Below, piece by piece: positions 53,351 through 62,751 of a stretch of DNA of 64,000 bases; position 1 is the first letter of the stretch, and every line of letters begins with the position of its first letter. Below the pieces are notes generated by a model. The model searched no databases and was not told the DNA's origin. It saw only the letters and a list, made by a program, of their open reading frames with translations. The stretch covers positions 1,426,001-1,490,000 of the forward strand of contig CAVRIZ010000005.1 of the NCBI GenBank assembly GCA_963721445.1, in the 5' to 3' direction. This DNA comes from DAIOEK01 sp963721445. GTDB lineage: Bacteria > Chloroflexota > Anaerolineae > Anaerolineales > Anaerolineaceae. Position numbers and translations under genes: made by a program.

Positions 53351-54343
53351 TTATACTGTCTCCAGCGGAGCTGGAGGTTCCACCTCTACAACTGGTTTGG
53401 CGAGACTGGTAAGCCGTCGATAGGTCAGAGTCCAGGCAGATTGCACATACGCTGTAAGGATCCCCTGCAAAACCAAATAAAAGGGATAGATCACACAGCA
53501 TAAGGCACCGGATATGAGCAATGTATTCCTTACACCCTCAAAATTATCGAATCCATTGGATACGAGTGAGATGATGGGTGGAACGAGTACAATAAGCAAC
53601 GGCAAAGCGATGATGATGCCAACAATCGCTGAACCGACTCCCAAAACTAATGCCATCAAGACCATATTCCAGAAGTTCTTCTTAAACACGTTCCAGCCAA
53701 GTTTCAGTCCTTCAAAAACGCCAACATTTTCAACAACGATAGCGATAGCGCCCTGTTGTAAAACCACACCAACTAAAGCCATAGCAGGAACCAGGAGGCA
53801 AATAAAAGGAACCAGGCATACTAATCCGATACCCATTGTTAATACTCCCGCCAATAACAACGGAACCATCAAAATCAGAATGACCACAAATAGCGCGAGT
53901 CCGGTCAGCAGATCAAAAAAGAAAACCCGCCAAAAAAACCGGAATGATTGTGATACTAAGCCACCGAATGGTAGCGTCGCCACACCATCATCCGCCTGGC
54001 GTGTACCGTGGATCAGTCCAATCTTTCCGATGGTTGAGAGCACGATGACCACCAATATCAGTAGCAATACCCCGAGACCAATGGCTACCCAGACATACCA
54101 TGGGATATCGGCCATGGTTCGAGCAAATTGGTTAAACCCGTGCTGCCACTCTGGTGGTAAATTGAATTGATTGTTATTGAAGAAATCACCATTGTTCCCA
54201 TTGGTGGAAAAGTTGGAGCTTCCGCCTCCGCCCCCACCGCCTCCGCCGCCTCCACCGAGACTTGCCAGGATTCCAAAGATCCATAGGACTTTATACTTCC
54301 AGACAATTTTCCAGGCTTTGGATAAGATTTCACCGAAATTCAT
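53351..54343 (-). CDS. Polytopic membrane protein with polyglycine linker
   Basis: The 330-residue product has a first helix (VLWIFGILASLGG) leading straight into 12 consecutive glycines and an asparagine-rich segment. At least five more hydrophobic segments follow and resemble the DUF7544/glycerophosphodiester phosphodiesterase membrane-domain type. The function is unknown. The start at 54343 is set by GGAGGTTAGT. It ends 8 bp before the VWA-FHA gene, so it is the first gene of that three-gene unit and may be its membrane partner. Confidence 0.8.
   Translation of the reverse strand: MNFGEILSKAWKIVWKYKVLWIFGILASLGGGGGGGGGGGGSSNFSTNGNNGDFFNNNQFNLPPEWQHGFNQFARTMADIPWYVWVAIGLGVLLLILVVIVLSTIGKIGLIHGTRQADDGVATLPFGGLVSQSFRFFWRVFFFDLLTGLALFVVILILMVPLLLAGVLTMGIGLVCLVPFICLLVPAMALVGVVLQQGAIAIVVENVGVFEGLKLGWNVFKKNFWNMVLMALVLGVGSAIVGIIIALPLLIVLVPPIISLVSNGFDNFEGVRNTLLISGALCCVIYPFYLVLQGILTAYVQSAWTLTYRRLTSLAKPVVEVEPPAPLETV
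54221..54256 (-). repeat. GGN trinucleotide tract encoding 12 glycines
   Basis: Twelve glycine codons occur in a row on the minus strand. They are mixed GGA, GGC, GGT and GGG codons, so the tract is less prone to slip than a pure repeat but can still vary in length in steps of three. Confidence 0.85.
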
Positions 54344-54355
54344 ACTAACCTCCAT

Positions 54356-55912
54356 TTATTCCCATTCAATCGTAGCGGGTGGTTTTGTTGTAATGTCATA
54401 CACCACCCGATTAACACCGCGAACCTCATTCACAATACGGCTCGATATTTTCGCCAGTAATTCATGCGGTAGTTTTGCCCAATTCGCGGTCATAAAATCT
54501 TCGGTTGCCACCGCTCTGAGAGCAATGGCTTCCTGATACGTCCGCTGGTCACCCATTACACCGACCGATCTGACCGGAAGCAACACAGCGAAAGCTTGTG
54601 ATGTCCCATCTCCACTATCCTCATTTAAATTTAGAAGACCTGCTTTCGCCAACTCGCTCGTAAAAATCGCATCAGCCTGACGAAGTTTTTCGATCCGTTC
54701 AGGGTTTACCTCGCCCAAACAGCGGACAGCTAATCCCGGTCCCGGGAAGGGCTGCCGCCAAACAAGCTCTTTTGGAAGCCCGAGCGCTTCACCAACACGC
54801 CTCACTTCATCTTTAAAAAGGTATCGCAGCGGTTCTACTAATTTAAATTTCAGGTCTTCAGGCAACCCGCCCACATTATGGTGGGTTTTGATCTTGTCGC
54901 CTTTGTTGCGGTCTGGGGCGCTGGATTCGACCACATCCGGATAGATTGTTCCCTGCACCAGGAAAGGCGGTTTACCTACATGCAGCGCTTCTTTTTCAAA
55001 AAGCCGGATAAACAACTCACCTATTATCTTTCTCTTTTGTTCCGGTTCCGTGACGCCTATCAGCGCCTCCATATAATTAATACGCGCATCAATTGTATGA
55101 AGTTGCATCGACTGGCTTTGCGTAAACGCAGCTTCCACCTGTCCCCGTTCACCGAGGCGAAGCAATCCTGTGTCAATAAAGACCGCAGATAGCTGATCTC
55201 CTATTGCTTTATGCACCAGGGCGGTTGCCACGCTGGAATCTACTCCACCACTGACGGCAGAAAGAACCCTATCTGTTCCCACATTTTCGCGGATCTTGTC
55301 AATGGCCGTCGAGATAATTGATTCAGGTGTCCAGCTCTGGGATGCTTCGCAAACTTCCACCACAAACCGGCGCAGCATTTCTTTGCCGTATGGCGTGTGG
55401 CGAACCTCCGGATGAAACTGTACCCCATAGATCTTCCGGGCATCATCAACGATTGCAGCGTAAGGGCTATTTGGAGAAGTAGCCAGCACACGGAAACCGG
55501 GTGGAGCGGTTTCCAACCGGTCGCCATGGGACATCCAGACCGGATATTTCCCTGCGGCCAAGAATTTGGATGAATGAAGAACTTCGATCTCGGCAAACCC
55601 AAACTCCCGCTCATTTGAAGGCGATACTTTTCCTCCGAGATTATGCGCCAAAGTCTGCATGCCATAACAGATCCCCAATATCGGCAAACCGGAATCCAAG
55701 ACATATGCCGGGACCTGTGGCGCGCCTGGTTCATACACCGATTTCGGTCCTCCTGACAGGATATACCCGACAGGATTGATGGAATTCACTTTTTCGGGTG
55801 GTGAATCCCAGGGGAAGAGTTCGCAATAGACCGCGCACTCACGTACTCGCCGGGCAATTAATTGCGAGTACTGCGACCCAAAATCAAGGATGGCAATTGA
55901 GGAGTACGGCAT
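54356..55912 (-). CDS. guaA: GMP synthase (glutamine-hydrolysing)
   Basis: GuaA aminates XMP to GMP. The 518-residue protein has the glutaminase domain with GICYGMQ (nucleophile cysteine) and QFHPEV (histidine), the PP-loop SGGVDSSVATAL and the C-terminal dimerisation domain ending TTKPPATIEWE. I prefer the ATG at 55912 (MPYSSIAILDFGSQYS) as the family start, although neither candidate has a good ribosome binding site. It directly follows xpt, making a two-gene purine unit. Confidence 0.95.
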   Translation of the reverse strand: MPYSSIAILDFGSQYSQLIARRVRECAVYCELFPWDSPPEKVNSINPVGYILSGGPKSVYEPGAPQVPAYVLDSGLPILGICYGMQTLAHNLGGKVSPSNEREFGFAEIEVLHSSKFLAAGKYPVWMSHGDRLETAPPGFRVLATSPNSPYAAIVDDARKIYGVQFHPEVRHTPYGKEMLRRFVVEVCEASQSWTPESIISTAIDKIRENVGTDRVLSAVSGGVDSSVATALVHKAIGDQLSAVFIDTGLLRLGERGQVEAAFTQSQSMQLHTIDARINYMEALIGVTEPEQKRKIIGELFIRLFEKEALHVGKPPFLVQGTIYPDVVESSAPDRNKGDKIKTHHNVGGLPEDLKFKLVEPLRYLFKDEVRRVGEALGLPKELVWRQPFPGPGLAVRCLGEVNPERIEKLRQADAIFTSELAKAGLLNLNEDSGDGTSQAFAVLLPVRSVGVMGDQRTYQEAIALRAVATEDFMTANWAKLPHELLAKISSRIVNEVRGVNRVVYDITTKPPATIEWE

Positions 55913-55936
55913 CAGGCTTGATTCCATCCAATATGA

Positions 55937-56509
55937 TTATTCATTAAAGTAGATTCCGGTTTCATCCATGCGGCTGATGGAAACGAGAGATACGATGGGA
56001 ACTTCCAGATGGGCAAGCGCTTCACGTCCGCCTTCAAAGGACTTCTCGATCAACGCACCAATACCCACGAGAACTGCACCAGCTGCTTGAGCCAACCGGA
56101 CCAGTCCAAGGATCGTCGCCCCGGATGCCAGGAAATCGTCAATGATCAAGACCCTTTCACCGCCAGAAAGGTATTCCGGCGAAACGATCAATTCCGTCAT
56201 ATTTCCCTTCGTGTGAGAAGGAGCGACGGTCAGGTACACGGTATCCGGCATGGTGATTGGTTTGGTTTTGCGGGCATACACCACGGGGACATTCAAATAC
56301 TTGCCTGCCATCAAAGCAGGGGCTATTCCTGAGATTTCAGCGGTTAATACTCGGGTAGGATTCACGTCCTTAAAGATCCGCGCGAATTCCTGGCCGCATT
56401 CGTCCATTAATCCAGGTTCCACCTGGTGATTGATAAAGCTGTCAACCTTGAGAATCCCCCTTCCCAAATACTTGCCATTCGCCAATATGCGTTCCTGCAG
56501 TGCTTTCAT
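55937..56509 (-). CDS. xpt: Xanthine phosphoribosyltransferase
   Basis: The 190-residue protein transfers phosphoribose from PRPP to xanthine. It has the family start MKALQERILANG, a VLTAEISGIAPALMAGKYLN segment and the PRPP loop VLIIDDFLASGAT. GGAGG precedes the ATG at 56509; longer frames overlap maf. xpt-guaA coupling supports guanine-nucleotide salvage from xanthine. The short divergent gap to maf leaves no room for a purine riboswitch. Confidence 0.93.
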   Translation of the reverse strand: MKALQERILANGKYLGRGILKVDSFINHQVEPGLMDECGQEFARIFKDVNPTRVLTAEISGIAPALMAGKYLNVPVVYARKTKPITMPDTVYLTVAPSHTKGNMTELIVSPEYLSGGERVLIIDDFLASGATILGLVRLAQAAGAVLVGIGALIEKSFEGGREALAHLEVPIVSLVSISRMDETGIYFNE

Positions 56510-56597
56510 TTTGGACCTCCGGGAAAGATGTATGGACATTTTACAACACACCCATCCCAAATAATAGTGGAAGTCTGTGTTAGAATCAAAAATCGAT

Positions 56598-57275
56598 ATG
56601 CCTTCGATCATACTCGCATCGAATTCCCCACGTCGGAGAGAATTGCTGACGTTGAGCGGATTACCTTTTATCGTCCTACCGGTCAACATTGATGAAACGC
56701 CATTAAAATCTGAGAAACCGGAAGTATGTGTGCGTCGTCTTGCAGAGGCAAAAGCTCGCAATGCAACCTCCCTGGCAGCGACGATGGGATTTCCAAAAAA
56801 TCAGCTCGTTCTTGCATCAGATACGATTGTAGTAAACGAGACCTCAATCTTGGGAAAACCCAAAGATACGCAGGAAGCCCGGGAAATGCTCACCATGTTA
56901 CGGGGCAAAACGCACCAGGTCCTTACCGCGATCTGTATAGCGAAGGTTCTTTCAGAGGATGTGGTTTCGGATCTTTGTTCCACTGATGTTCCTATGCGTG
57001 TGTATGACGATTTGGAAATTCAAGCCTATATCAATACCGGCGATCCGATGGATAAAGCAGGGGCATATGCAATTCAACACCCGGGATTCCATCCTGTTGA
57101 ACAATTAAAAGGCTGTTATGCTAGTGTTATGGGTTTGCCTTTGTGTCACCTTACAAGGAACCTGAATCAGTTAGGGATTAAAATGGAAGATGATATAGCG
57201 GCAGCCTGCCAAAGCCATTTGGAATATGATTGCCCGGTTTATCAAACCATCTTAAATGAGTATGGATCGGCGTAG
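56598..57275 (+). CDS. maf: Maf/YceF-type nucleotide pyrophosphatase
   Basis: The 225-residue protein shows the Maf hallmark ILASNSPRRRELLTLSGL, the SDTIVVNETSILGKP metal site and GCYASVMGLPL. It hydrolyses non-canonical nucleoside triphosphates and is linked to division control. An in-frame GTG at 56577 (GGAAG nearby) is an alternative start, but ATG 56598 fits the family better. The C-terminus is about 30 residues longer than in most Maf proteins and ends AACQSHLEYDCPVYQT. It lies 9 bp before the penicillin-binding protein gene. Confidence 0.92.
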   Translation: MPSIILASNSPRRRELLTLSGLPFIVLPVNIDETPLKSEKPEVCVRRLAEAKARNATSLAATMGFPKNQLVLASDTIVVNETSILGKPKDTQEAREMLTMLRGKTHQVLTAICIAKVLSEDVVSDLCSTDVPMRVYDDLEIQAYINTGDPMDKAGAYAIQHPGFHPVEQLKGCYASVMGLPLCHLTRNLNQLGIKMEDDIAAACQSHLEYDCPVYQTILNEYGSA

Positions 57276-57284
57276 GAGATCCTC

Positions 57285-59505
57285 ATGAAATTGTGGCGAA
57301 TAGTTTTCATCCTGATATTTCTTATCACAGGATGCTCCCCCAAGGCAGGCGAATCACCTATTCAAGGTGTGATTCAACCAGTCAATAGCCTTCCAACCCC
57401 GATGGTAATGACTACCCGGGTTCCTGATCCGGAGTCTGCCGCGAAATTCTTCCTGGATGCCTGGAAGGCGGAAGACTATTCCAAAATGTATAGCATCTTG
57501 ACGCAGCTCAGTAAAGACGCCATCACGTTGGACGATTTCACTAAGAAATATCAAGACACTGCGATCAATATGACCATGCAGAGCATGGATTACACCATAC
57601 TCTCCAGCTTGATAAACCCAACCAGGTCACAGGTCGCGTATCGAGTAACGTATAAAACAGTGTTATTGGGAGAGATTCAGCGAGATATATTGATGTATCT
57701 CGACCAGGAGAAGGGATACTGGGTGGTTGAGTGGGAAGATGGGTTACTACTGCCGGAATTAAAAGGTGGAAACCGGCTCTCCCTCGATGTAAAAATCCCC
57801 GCACGCGGAAATATCTACGACCGAAACGAAAGCGCTATCGCAGCCCAAACGGATGCCGTGGCGTTGGGTTTGGTACCTTCAAATATCCTGCCAGATGATG
57901 AGGGAAACCTACTGCTCTGGTTATCCAGGATGACTGGGATACCCGCCCCATGGATTCGCTCGCGATATTTTGGAACAGAAAATTATTACATCATGGTTGG
58001 TGAGACCACCAATGATCGATACCTGGATTTCGCAGGCGCTTTATCCAATACCAGCGGTGTCGAGGTCACCCCTTATAAAACCCGATTCTATTATGATGGC
58101 GGAATCGCGCCACAAATAACTGGCTATGTACAATTGGTACCTGCGGAAGAGTTGGAAGCATATCGACGCAAAGGTTATCTTGGTGATGAGAAGGTGGGCA
58201 TTTCCGGGATTGAAGGCTGGGGTGAAGATAAATTAGCTGGAACCCATGGCGGGAATCTCTATGTGATCGATCCCCAAGGACAGATCGTTACCAGATTGGC
58301 ATCCGTGGAACCCACGAAATCACAATCCATTTACACTACACTGGATAAAAACCTGCAGGTAGGGGTACAGCAGGCGCTGGCGGGTTTTGCCGGTTCCGCA
58401 GTTGTTCTAGAACGGGATACCGGGAGAGTCCTTGCCATGGCTTCCGTACCAGATTATGACCCCAATCTGTTTGATCCGAACAATGTAAACTTTCAATTTC
58501 TATCTCAATCGTTATCTGACACCAGGCAGCCGTTGGTAAACCGTGCCACCCAGGGACAATATCCACTCGGGTCGGTCTTTAAAATAATCACCATGGCAGC
58601 AGCCCTCGAGAGTAAAACCTATACAAAGGAAAGCACATATAACTGCACCTCCCAATTTACGGAGGTTCCAGGATTGACTTTGGACGACTGGACTTTCAAA
58701 AAAGGATTTCCAGCTTCCGGTATGCTCAACTTGCAAGAGGCTTTGATGCGATCATGCAATCCCTGGTTCTGGCATATTGGGTTAGACCTGTTTCGCAAAG
58801 GGCTGGGAACAGCTATCCCGGATATGTCGAGAGGTTTCGGTTTAGGTTCAGCTACCGGGATCGATGCAGTCGCTGAAGATGTGGGAAATATTCCAACAGT
58901 CGAGACCGAAGGTGACGCGACGAACAGCGCCATCGGACAGGGTACGTTGTTGGTCACCCCATTACAGGTTGCCGACTTCATTGCCGCAGTTGGTAATGGT
59001 GGGACTTTATATACCCCCCAGATAATAGAAAAGATCGCCCCACCTGATGGGGACCCCTCATTCGAATTCACGCCTAAGGTTCGAGGCAAATTACCGGTCT
59101 CACGCGGAGAACCTGAAAGTGATCCAGGAAGCCATGCGTATGGTGGTCGCTGCACCGCGCGGGACAGCTCATCGAACCTTCACCGGAATGCAAATTCCGA
59201 TCTACGGCAAGACAGGCACAGCTGAGACCTCCGTGGGCGATCAAACCCATGCCTGGTTCGCTGGTTATACCGATGCGAAAAATCCGGCCAGACCTGATAT
59301 CGCCGTTGTGGTCATGTTGGAATACCAGGGCGAGGGAAGTGATTGGGCGGCTCCTATCTTCCGCAGGATCATCGAACTTTACTTCAATGGACAGATCAGC
59401 CGCACCTACCCGTGGGAAACCACCTATTATGTAACTGACACCCCGACTTTGCCAGGTAGTGTTGCCACAGCCGAACCATCTGCCACACCCAAGAAACGTA
59501 AGTAG
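57285..59505 (+). pseudogene. Penicillin-binding protein, class B transpeptidase (frameshifted)
   Basis: The N-terminus has a lipobox-like signal (FILIFLITGCSP), then an NTF2-like domain (about 45-165) as in MecA/PBP2x relatives, a dimerisation region, and the transpeptidase. The catalytic SxxK (GSVFK, near 430) and SxN (RSCNPW, near 490) precede the break; KTGT follows it, so the shifted product would lack the third motif. The break lies around 59095-59105. Removing one G of CCGG gives KLPSHAENLKVIQ; removing a C nearby gives KLPVSAENLKV. Restored length is about 740 residues. It should cross-link peptidoglycan. The gene is cotranscribed with maf and rsgA. Confidence 0.85.
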
Positions 59506-59510
59506 GCTGG

Positions 59511-60422
59511 ATGGAAGAGAACAAGATCTACGAGGGAGTGGTTACCCGAACACAATCGGGATTTGTGACTGTGAACTCTGGCGGAAATATTGTCACCTGC
59601 CAATTACGCGGAAAACTAAAACGAACGTACGAACATAGTGATCTCATCTCTGTTGGCGATCACGTGGAATTCACTCTTCACGAAGCTCACAAGGGCATGA
59701 TTGAAAGCATTCTGCCTCGCCGGTGTATGCTGGTCCGGTTGGACCCAACCCCGCGCGGTATCCATCGTCAGATCCTATTATCCAATGTCGATCAATTGGT
59801 GTTGATCTTTGCCTGTGCAGACCCGCTCCCGCATTTGAGAATGCTCGATCGATTTTTAGTCATCGCGGAAAAACAGGAAATTCCCCCCCTCATTGTCTTC
59901 AATAAAGTGGATCTGATTGGGATAGAAAAAGCGAATGCTCAGTTCGGTTTTTATGAGCAAGTCGGTTATCCTGTCCTCTACACTTCCACCAAAACAGGTC
60001 TGGGTATCAGTCAGCTTCGGGAACACTTGGTCAACAAGTTGAATTCATTCTCTGGTCCATCAGGCGTCGGAAAATCAAGTTTATTAAACGCGGTTCAAGC
60101 TGGGCTCGGTCTGGCTGCTCGGGAGGTCAGCGATCTGACTGGTAAGGGGAAACATACAACCGTAGTCCGTGAAATGTTCAGTATCGCGGATGGTGGATTT
60201 GTGGTAGATACGCCCGGTTTAAAATCACTGGCCTTATGGGATACTCAACCGGAAGAATTGGATGGTTATTTCCCTGAAATCCGGCCACTGGTTGAGCATT
60301 GTGCTTTCTCCGACTGTACGCATCAGCATGAACCCAATTGTGCTGTGAAGAAAGCGGTGGAAAATGGACAGATCCATCCGGCGCGCTATGACTCGTATCT
60401 TAGGCTACGGTTTGGAGAATAA
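59511..60422 (+). CDS. rsgA: Ribosome biogenesis GTPase RsgA
   Basis: The 303-residue protein is a circularly permuted GTPase that helps 30S maturation. An OB-fold comes first (about 5-70), then G4 NKVDLI, G1 SGPSGVGKSSLLN and G3 DTPGLKS. A zinc finger near the C-terminus has CAFSDCTHQHEPNCAVKKA. The spacing between the second domain and the P-loop is slightly short but the motif set is complete. The ATG is 5 bp after the penicillin-binding protein stop, so they share an operon. Confidence 0.95.
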   Translation: MEENKIYEGVVTRTQSGFVTVNSGGNIVTCQLRGKLKRTYEHSDLISVGDHVEFTLHEAHKGMIESILPRRCMLVRLDPTPRGIHRQILLSNVDQLVLIFACADPLPHLRMLDRFLVIAEKQEIPPLIVFNKVDLIGIEKANAQFGFYEQVGYPVLYTSTKTGLGISQLREHLVNKLNSFSGPSGVGKSSLLNAVQAGLGLAAREVSDLTGKGKHTTVVREMFSIADGGFVVDTPGLKSLALWDTQPEELDGYFPEIRPLVEHCAFSDCTHQHEPNCAVKKAVENGQIHPARYDSYLRLRFGE

Positions 60423-60424
60423 GT

Positions 60425-60754
60425 ATGGCAATCCGAAACTGTTATTTGTATCGATTGACACCTTCCAGACCAGAAATGTTAGCTCAATCGACATCTCGGG
60501 AAGACGCCATCATCGATGACCATTTTACTTACCTGGAAAAATTAGAAAAAGAAAACGTGCTACTATTGGCCGGCAGGACGGAAACCCGGGAAAACAGCAG
60601 TCTCGGCGCGGTGATCTTCACCGCACGGGACGAGTTCCATGCCAGAGAGATCATGCAAAACGACCCGGCCGTAAAAAATGGAGTGATGCTGGCTGAATTA
60701 CATTGTTTCCGCCTGGCATTCCTGAATTCAAAACATCCTTATATCCTCGAGTAA
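60425..60754 (+). CDS. YciI-like domain protein
   Basis: The 109-residue protein has the dimeric ferredoxin-like YciI shape: DDHFTYLEKLEKENVLLLAG, GAVIFTARDEFHAREIMQNDP and the final A-x-L-H-C-F-R. Family members are small enzymes or regulators of unknown general function. It begins 2 bp after rsgA and ends just before a terminator. Confidence 0.8.
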   Translation: MAIRNCYLYRLTPSRPEMLAQSTSREDAIIDDHFTYLEKLEKENVLLLAGRTETRENSSLGAVIFTARDEFHAREIMQNDPAVKNGVMLAELHCFRLAFLNSKHPYILE

Positions 60755-60785
60755 TTTCACGGAAATGTTTATCCATAAAAAGCAA

Positions 60786-60818
60786 ACCTGGTAATCCGAT
60801 CCGGATGCCAGGTCTTTT
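60786..60818 (+). terminator. Terminator at the end of the maf-pbp-rsgA-yciI unit
   Basis: acctgg pairs with ccaggt, and inner atccg pairs with cggat, with a two-base bulge. TCTTTTGATTT follows. Confidence 0.7.
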
Positions 60819-60831
60819 GATTTGGACTATT

Positions 60832-61524
60832 CTACCCAAGTGTATGGGAATCGCCGGGCTGGAGGATGATGACGCGACAGGGAGTCTCGGCTTCAACTCG
60901 ATTTTTCCAGGCTGACACATCCTGCTTCAATAACGGAAAGGTGTTGTAGTGGATCGGTATCACCACCCTGGGCTGGATTAGTTTGACTGCCCGGAGGGCA
61001 TCATCGGGTCCCATGGTGTAATTATCCCCGATCGGCAGGATAGCAACATCCACACCCTCCTCACCGATCAATCGCATATCCCCAAATAATCCTGTATCTC
61101 CAGCGTGATATATCTTCTTGCCTTCCAGGTTGGATAATAATATTCCGGCCGGATTGCCACCGTATGCGCCATCGGCAGCGTCAATCCCGGATCCATGCAG
61201 GGCAAACGTAAGTTTCAGGTAGCCAAATGGGTAATTGAAACCGCCGCCCAGATGTTGAGCGTGTGTTTTTACCCCTTTGGTTTCCAGCCAATCACAGATC
61301 TCCGCGTTACTGATGACGGTCGCACCCGTACGCAGGGCAATCGAGACAGTATCCCCCACATGGTCGCCATGTCCATGGGTTACGACGATGTAATCCGTCT
61401 GTACATCATCCGGCTTTATCGGTGAAGCAGGATTACCCTTCAGAAATGGATCAATGAAAATGGTAGTGCCTGCTGTTTGAATTTTAAATGCGGCGTGCCC
61501 GAAAAAGGTCAGAATTGTATCCAT
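60832..61524 (-). CDS. Metal-dependent hydrolase, UPF0173 (metallo-beta-lactamase fold)
   Basis: The 230-residue protein carries the HxHxDH zinc motif (THGHGDHVGD), a downstream HAGDTGLFGDM aspartate ligand and the final IPIHYNTFP histidine. It fits the UPF0173 hydrolase group, whose substrates are mostly unknown. GAGGTGTGA precedes the ATG. It converges with the rsgA unit and its terminator. Confidence 0.93.
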   Translation of the reverse strand: MDTILTFFGHAAFKIQTAGTTIFIDPFLKGNPASPIKPDDVQTDYIVVTHGHGDHVGDTVSIALRTGATVISNAEICDWLETKGVKTHAQHLGGGFNYPFGYLKLTFALHGSGIDAADGAYGGNPAGILLSNLEGKKIYHAGDTGLFGDMRLIGEEGVDVAILPIGDNYTMGPDDALRAVKLIQPRVVIPIHYNTFPLLKQDVSAWKNRVEAETPCRVIILQPGDSHTLG

Positions 61525-61564
61525 TCACACCTCATTCAATTTTGACGAGGCTATTCGCCGTCAA

Positions 61565-62569
61565 TTATCCGACGATCACTTCGTCAATTGCGCGCAGTTC
61601 TTCAAAACTAAATTCAAGGTTTTGGAGGGCGGCAACATTCGTTTCAATTTGTTCGATCGAACTGGCTCCCACCAACGCCGAGGTTACCACCGGTTGGCGA
61701 AGGACCCAGGCCAATGCCATCTGAGCCATGGTTTGACCACGTTTCTGAGCGATTACATCCAGTTTGCGAACTTTCTTAATGATCTCATCGGTTACTTCTT
61801 CCGGCCGCAAGTACGATACCCTGCGGGAAGCCCGTGAGCCTTCTGGAATACCATTCAGATATCGATTCGTTAATAATCCCTGAGCCAGCGGAGAGAAAAC
61901 AATGGCTCCCACGCCGTCTTGAGAGAGGACGTCCAAAAGACCATCTTCCACCCAGCGATCGACTAGATTGTAATTGGGCTGATGGATCAATAACCGGGTT
62001 CCCATTTGGCGAAGAATTTTGACCGCTTTGGTCGTTTGTACCGGTCCATATTGAGAGATACCAACATAGAGCGCTTTCCCAGATCGGATGATCTGATCGA
62101 GCGCCCCCATGGTTTCTTCAATCGGGGTGTCAGGATCCGGGCGGTGGTGATAGAAGATGTCCACATACTCCAGTCCCATCCGTTTCAGGGATTGGTCAAG
62201 AGAAGCGATCAAATATTTGCGAGACCCCCAATTTCCGTATGGGCCAGGCCACATATCCCAACCGGCTTTGGAAGAAATGATCAGCTCATCGCGGTACGGT
62301 CGAAGGTCCCTGGCGTAGATCTGCCCGAAGGTTTCTTCGGCAGAACCGTAGGGCGGACCGTAGTTATTAGCAAGGTCAAAGTGGGTGACACCCAGGTCAA
62401 ATGCGCGGCGTACGATCGATCTTCCGTTTTCGAATGAATTGACTCCGCCAAAGTTGTGCCATAAACCAAGTGAAATAGCAGGGAGGCGAATTCCGCTTTT
62501 CCCGCAACGATTGTATTGCATCTGGTCATACCGTTTTGAATCAGCCTGGTAAGTAGGTGTGATCTGCAT
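61565..62569 (-). CDS. Aldo/keto reductase, YghZ-like
   Basis: The 334-residue barrel protein shows the catalytic tetrad: DLANNYGPPYGSAEE (Asp and Tyr), IISSKAGW (Lys) and IFYHHRPD (His). The NADPH-binding segment lies near IVFSPLAQGLLTNRYL, and GQTMAQMALAWVLRQP is typical of the subfamily that includes the methylglyoxal and L-glyceraldehyde-3-phosphate reductase YghZ. A GGGGAAC sits upstream of the ATG. The gene is alone on its transcript apart from the downstream UPF0173 gene 40 bp away. Confidence 0.93.
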   Translation of the reverse strand: MQITPTYQADSKRYDQMQYNRCGKSGIRLPAISLGLWHNFGGVNSFENGRSIVRRAFDLGVTHFDLANNYGPPYGSAEETFGQIYARDLRPYRDELIISSKAGWDMWPGPYGNWGSRKYLIASLDQSLKRMGLEYVDIFYHHRPDPDTPIEETMGALDQIIRSGKALYVGISQYGPVQTTKAVKILRQMGTRLLIHQPNYNLVDRWVEDGLLDVLSQDGVGAIVFSPLAQGLLTNRYLNGIPEGSRASRRVSYLRPEEVTDEIIKKVRKLDVIAQKRGQTMAQMALAWVLRQPVVTSALVGASSIEQIETNVAALQNLEFSFEELRAIDEVIVG

Positions 62570-62739
62570 GGAAGTTCCCCTTTTCTTGATGTGTATCCGA
62601 CATATCTATTATATGACTCAACCGAATGAACCTCCCTTGAAACCAATAAGAAAATCGTCAGCTCGATCCCAAGAGATGCGACCATTATTAGTTCAATTAA
62701 TAGTATTTATCCATAAACCGGATTCAAGCTTATCTGAGC

Positions 62740-62745
62740 TATACT
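62740..62745 (+). promoter_or_regulatory. -10 box of the GntR/ligand-binding regulator
   Basis: TATACT ends seven bases before the ATG at 62752, so the mRNA would start at or next to the start codon. No ribosome binding site is present, which fits a leaderless transcript. No clear -35 box was found. Confidence 0.5.
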
Positions 62746-62751
62746 TTAACC

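Noticed and set aside
56510..56597. Purine riboswitch upstream of xpt
   Set aside because: The divergent gap to maf is under 90 bases, and no aptamer-like pairing was recognised.
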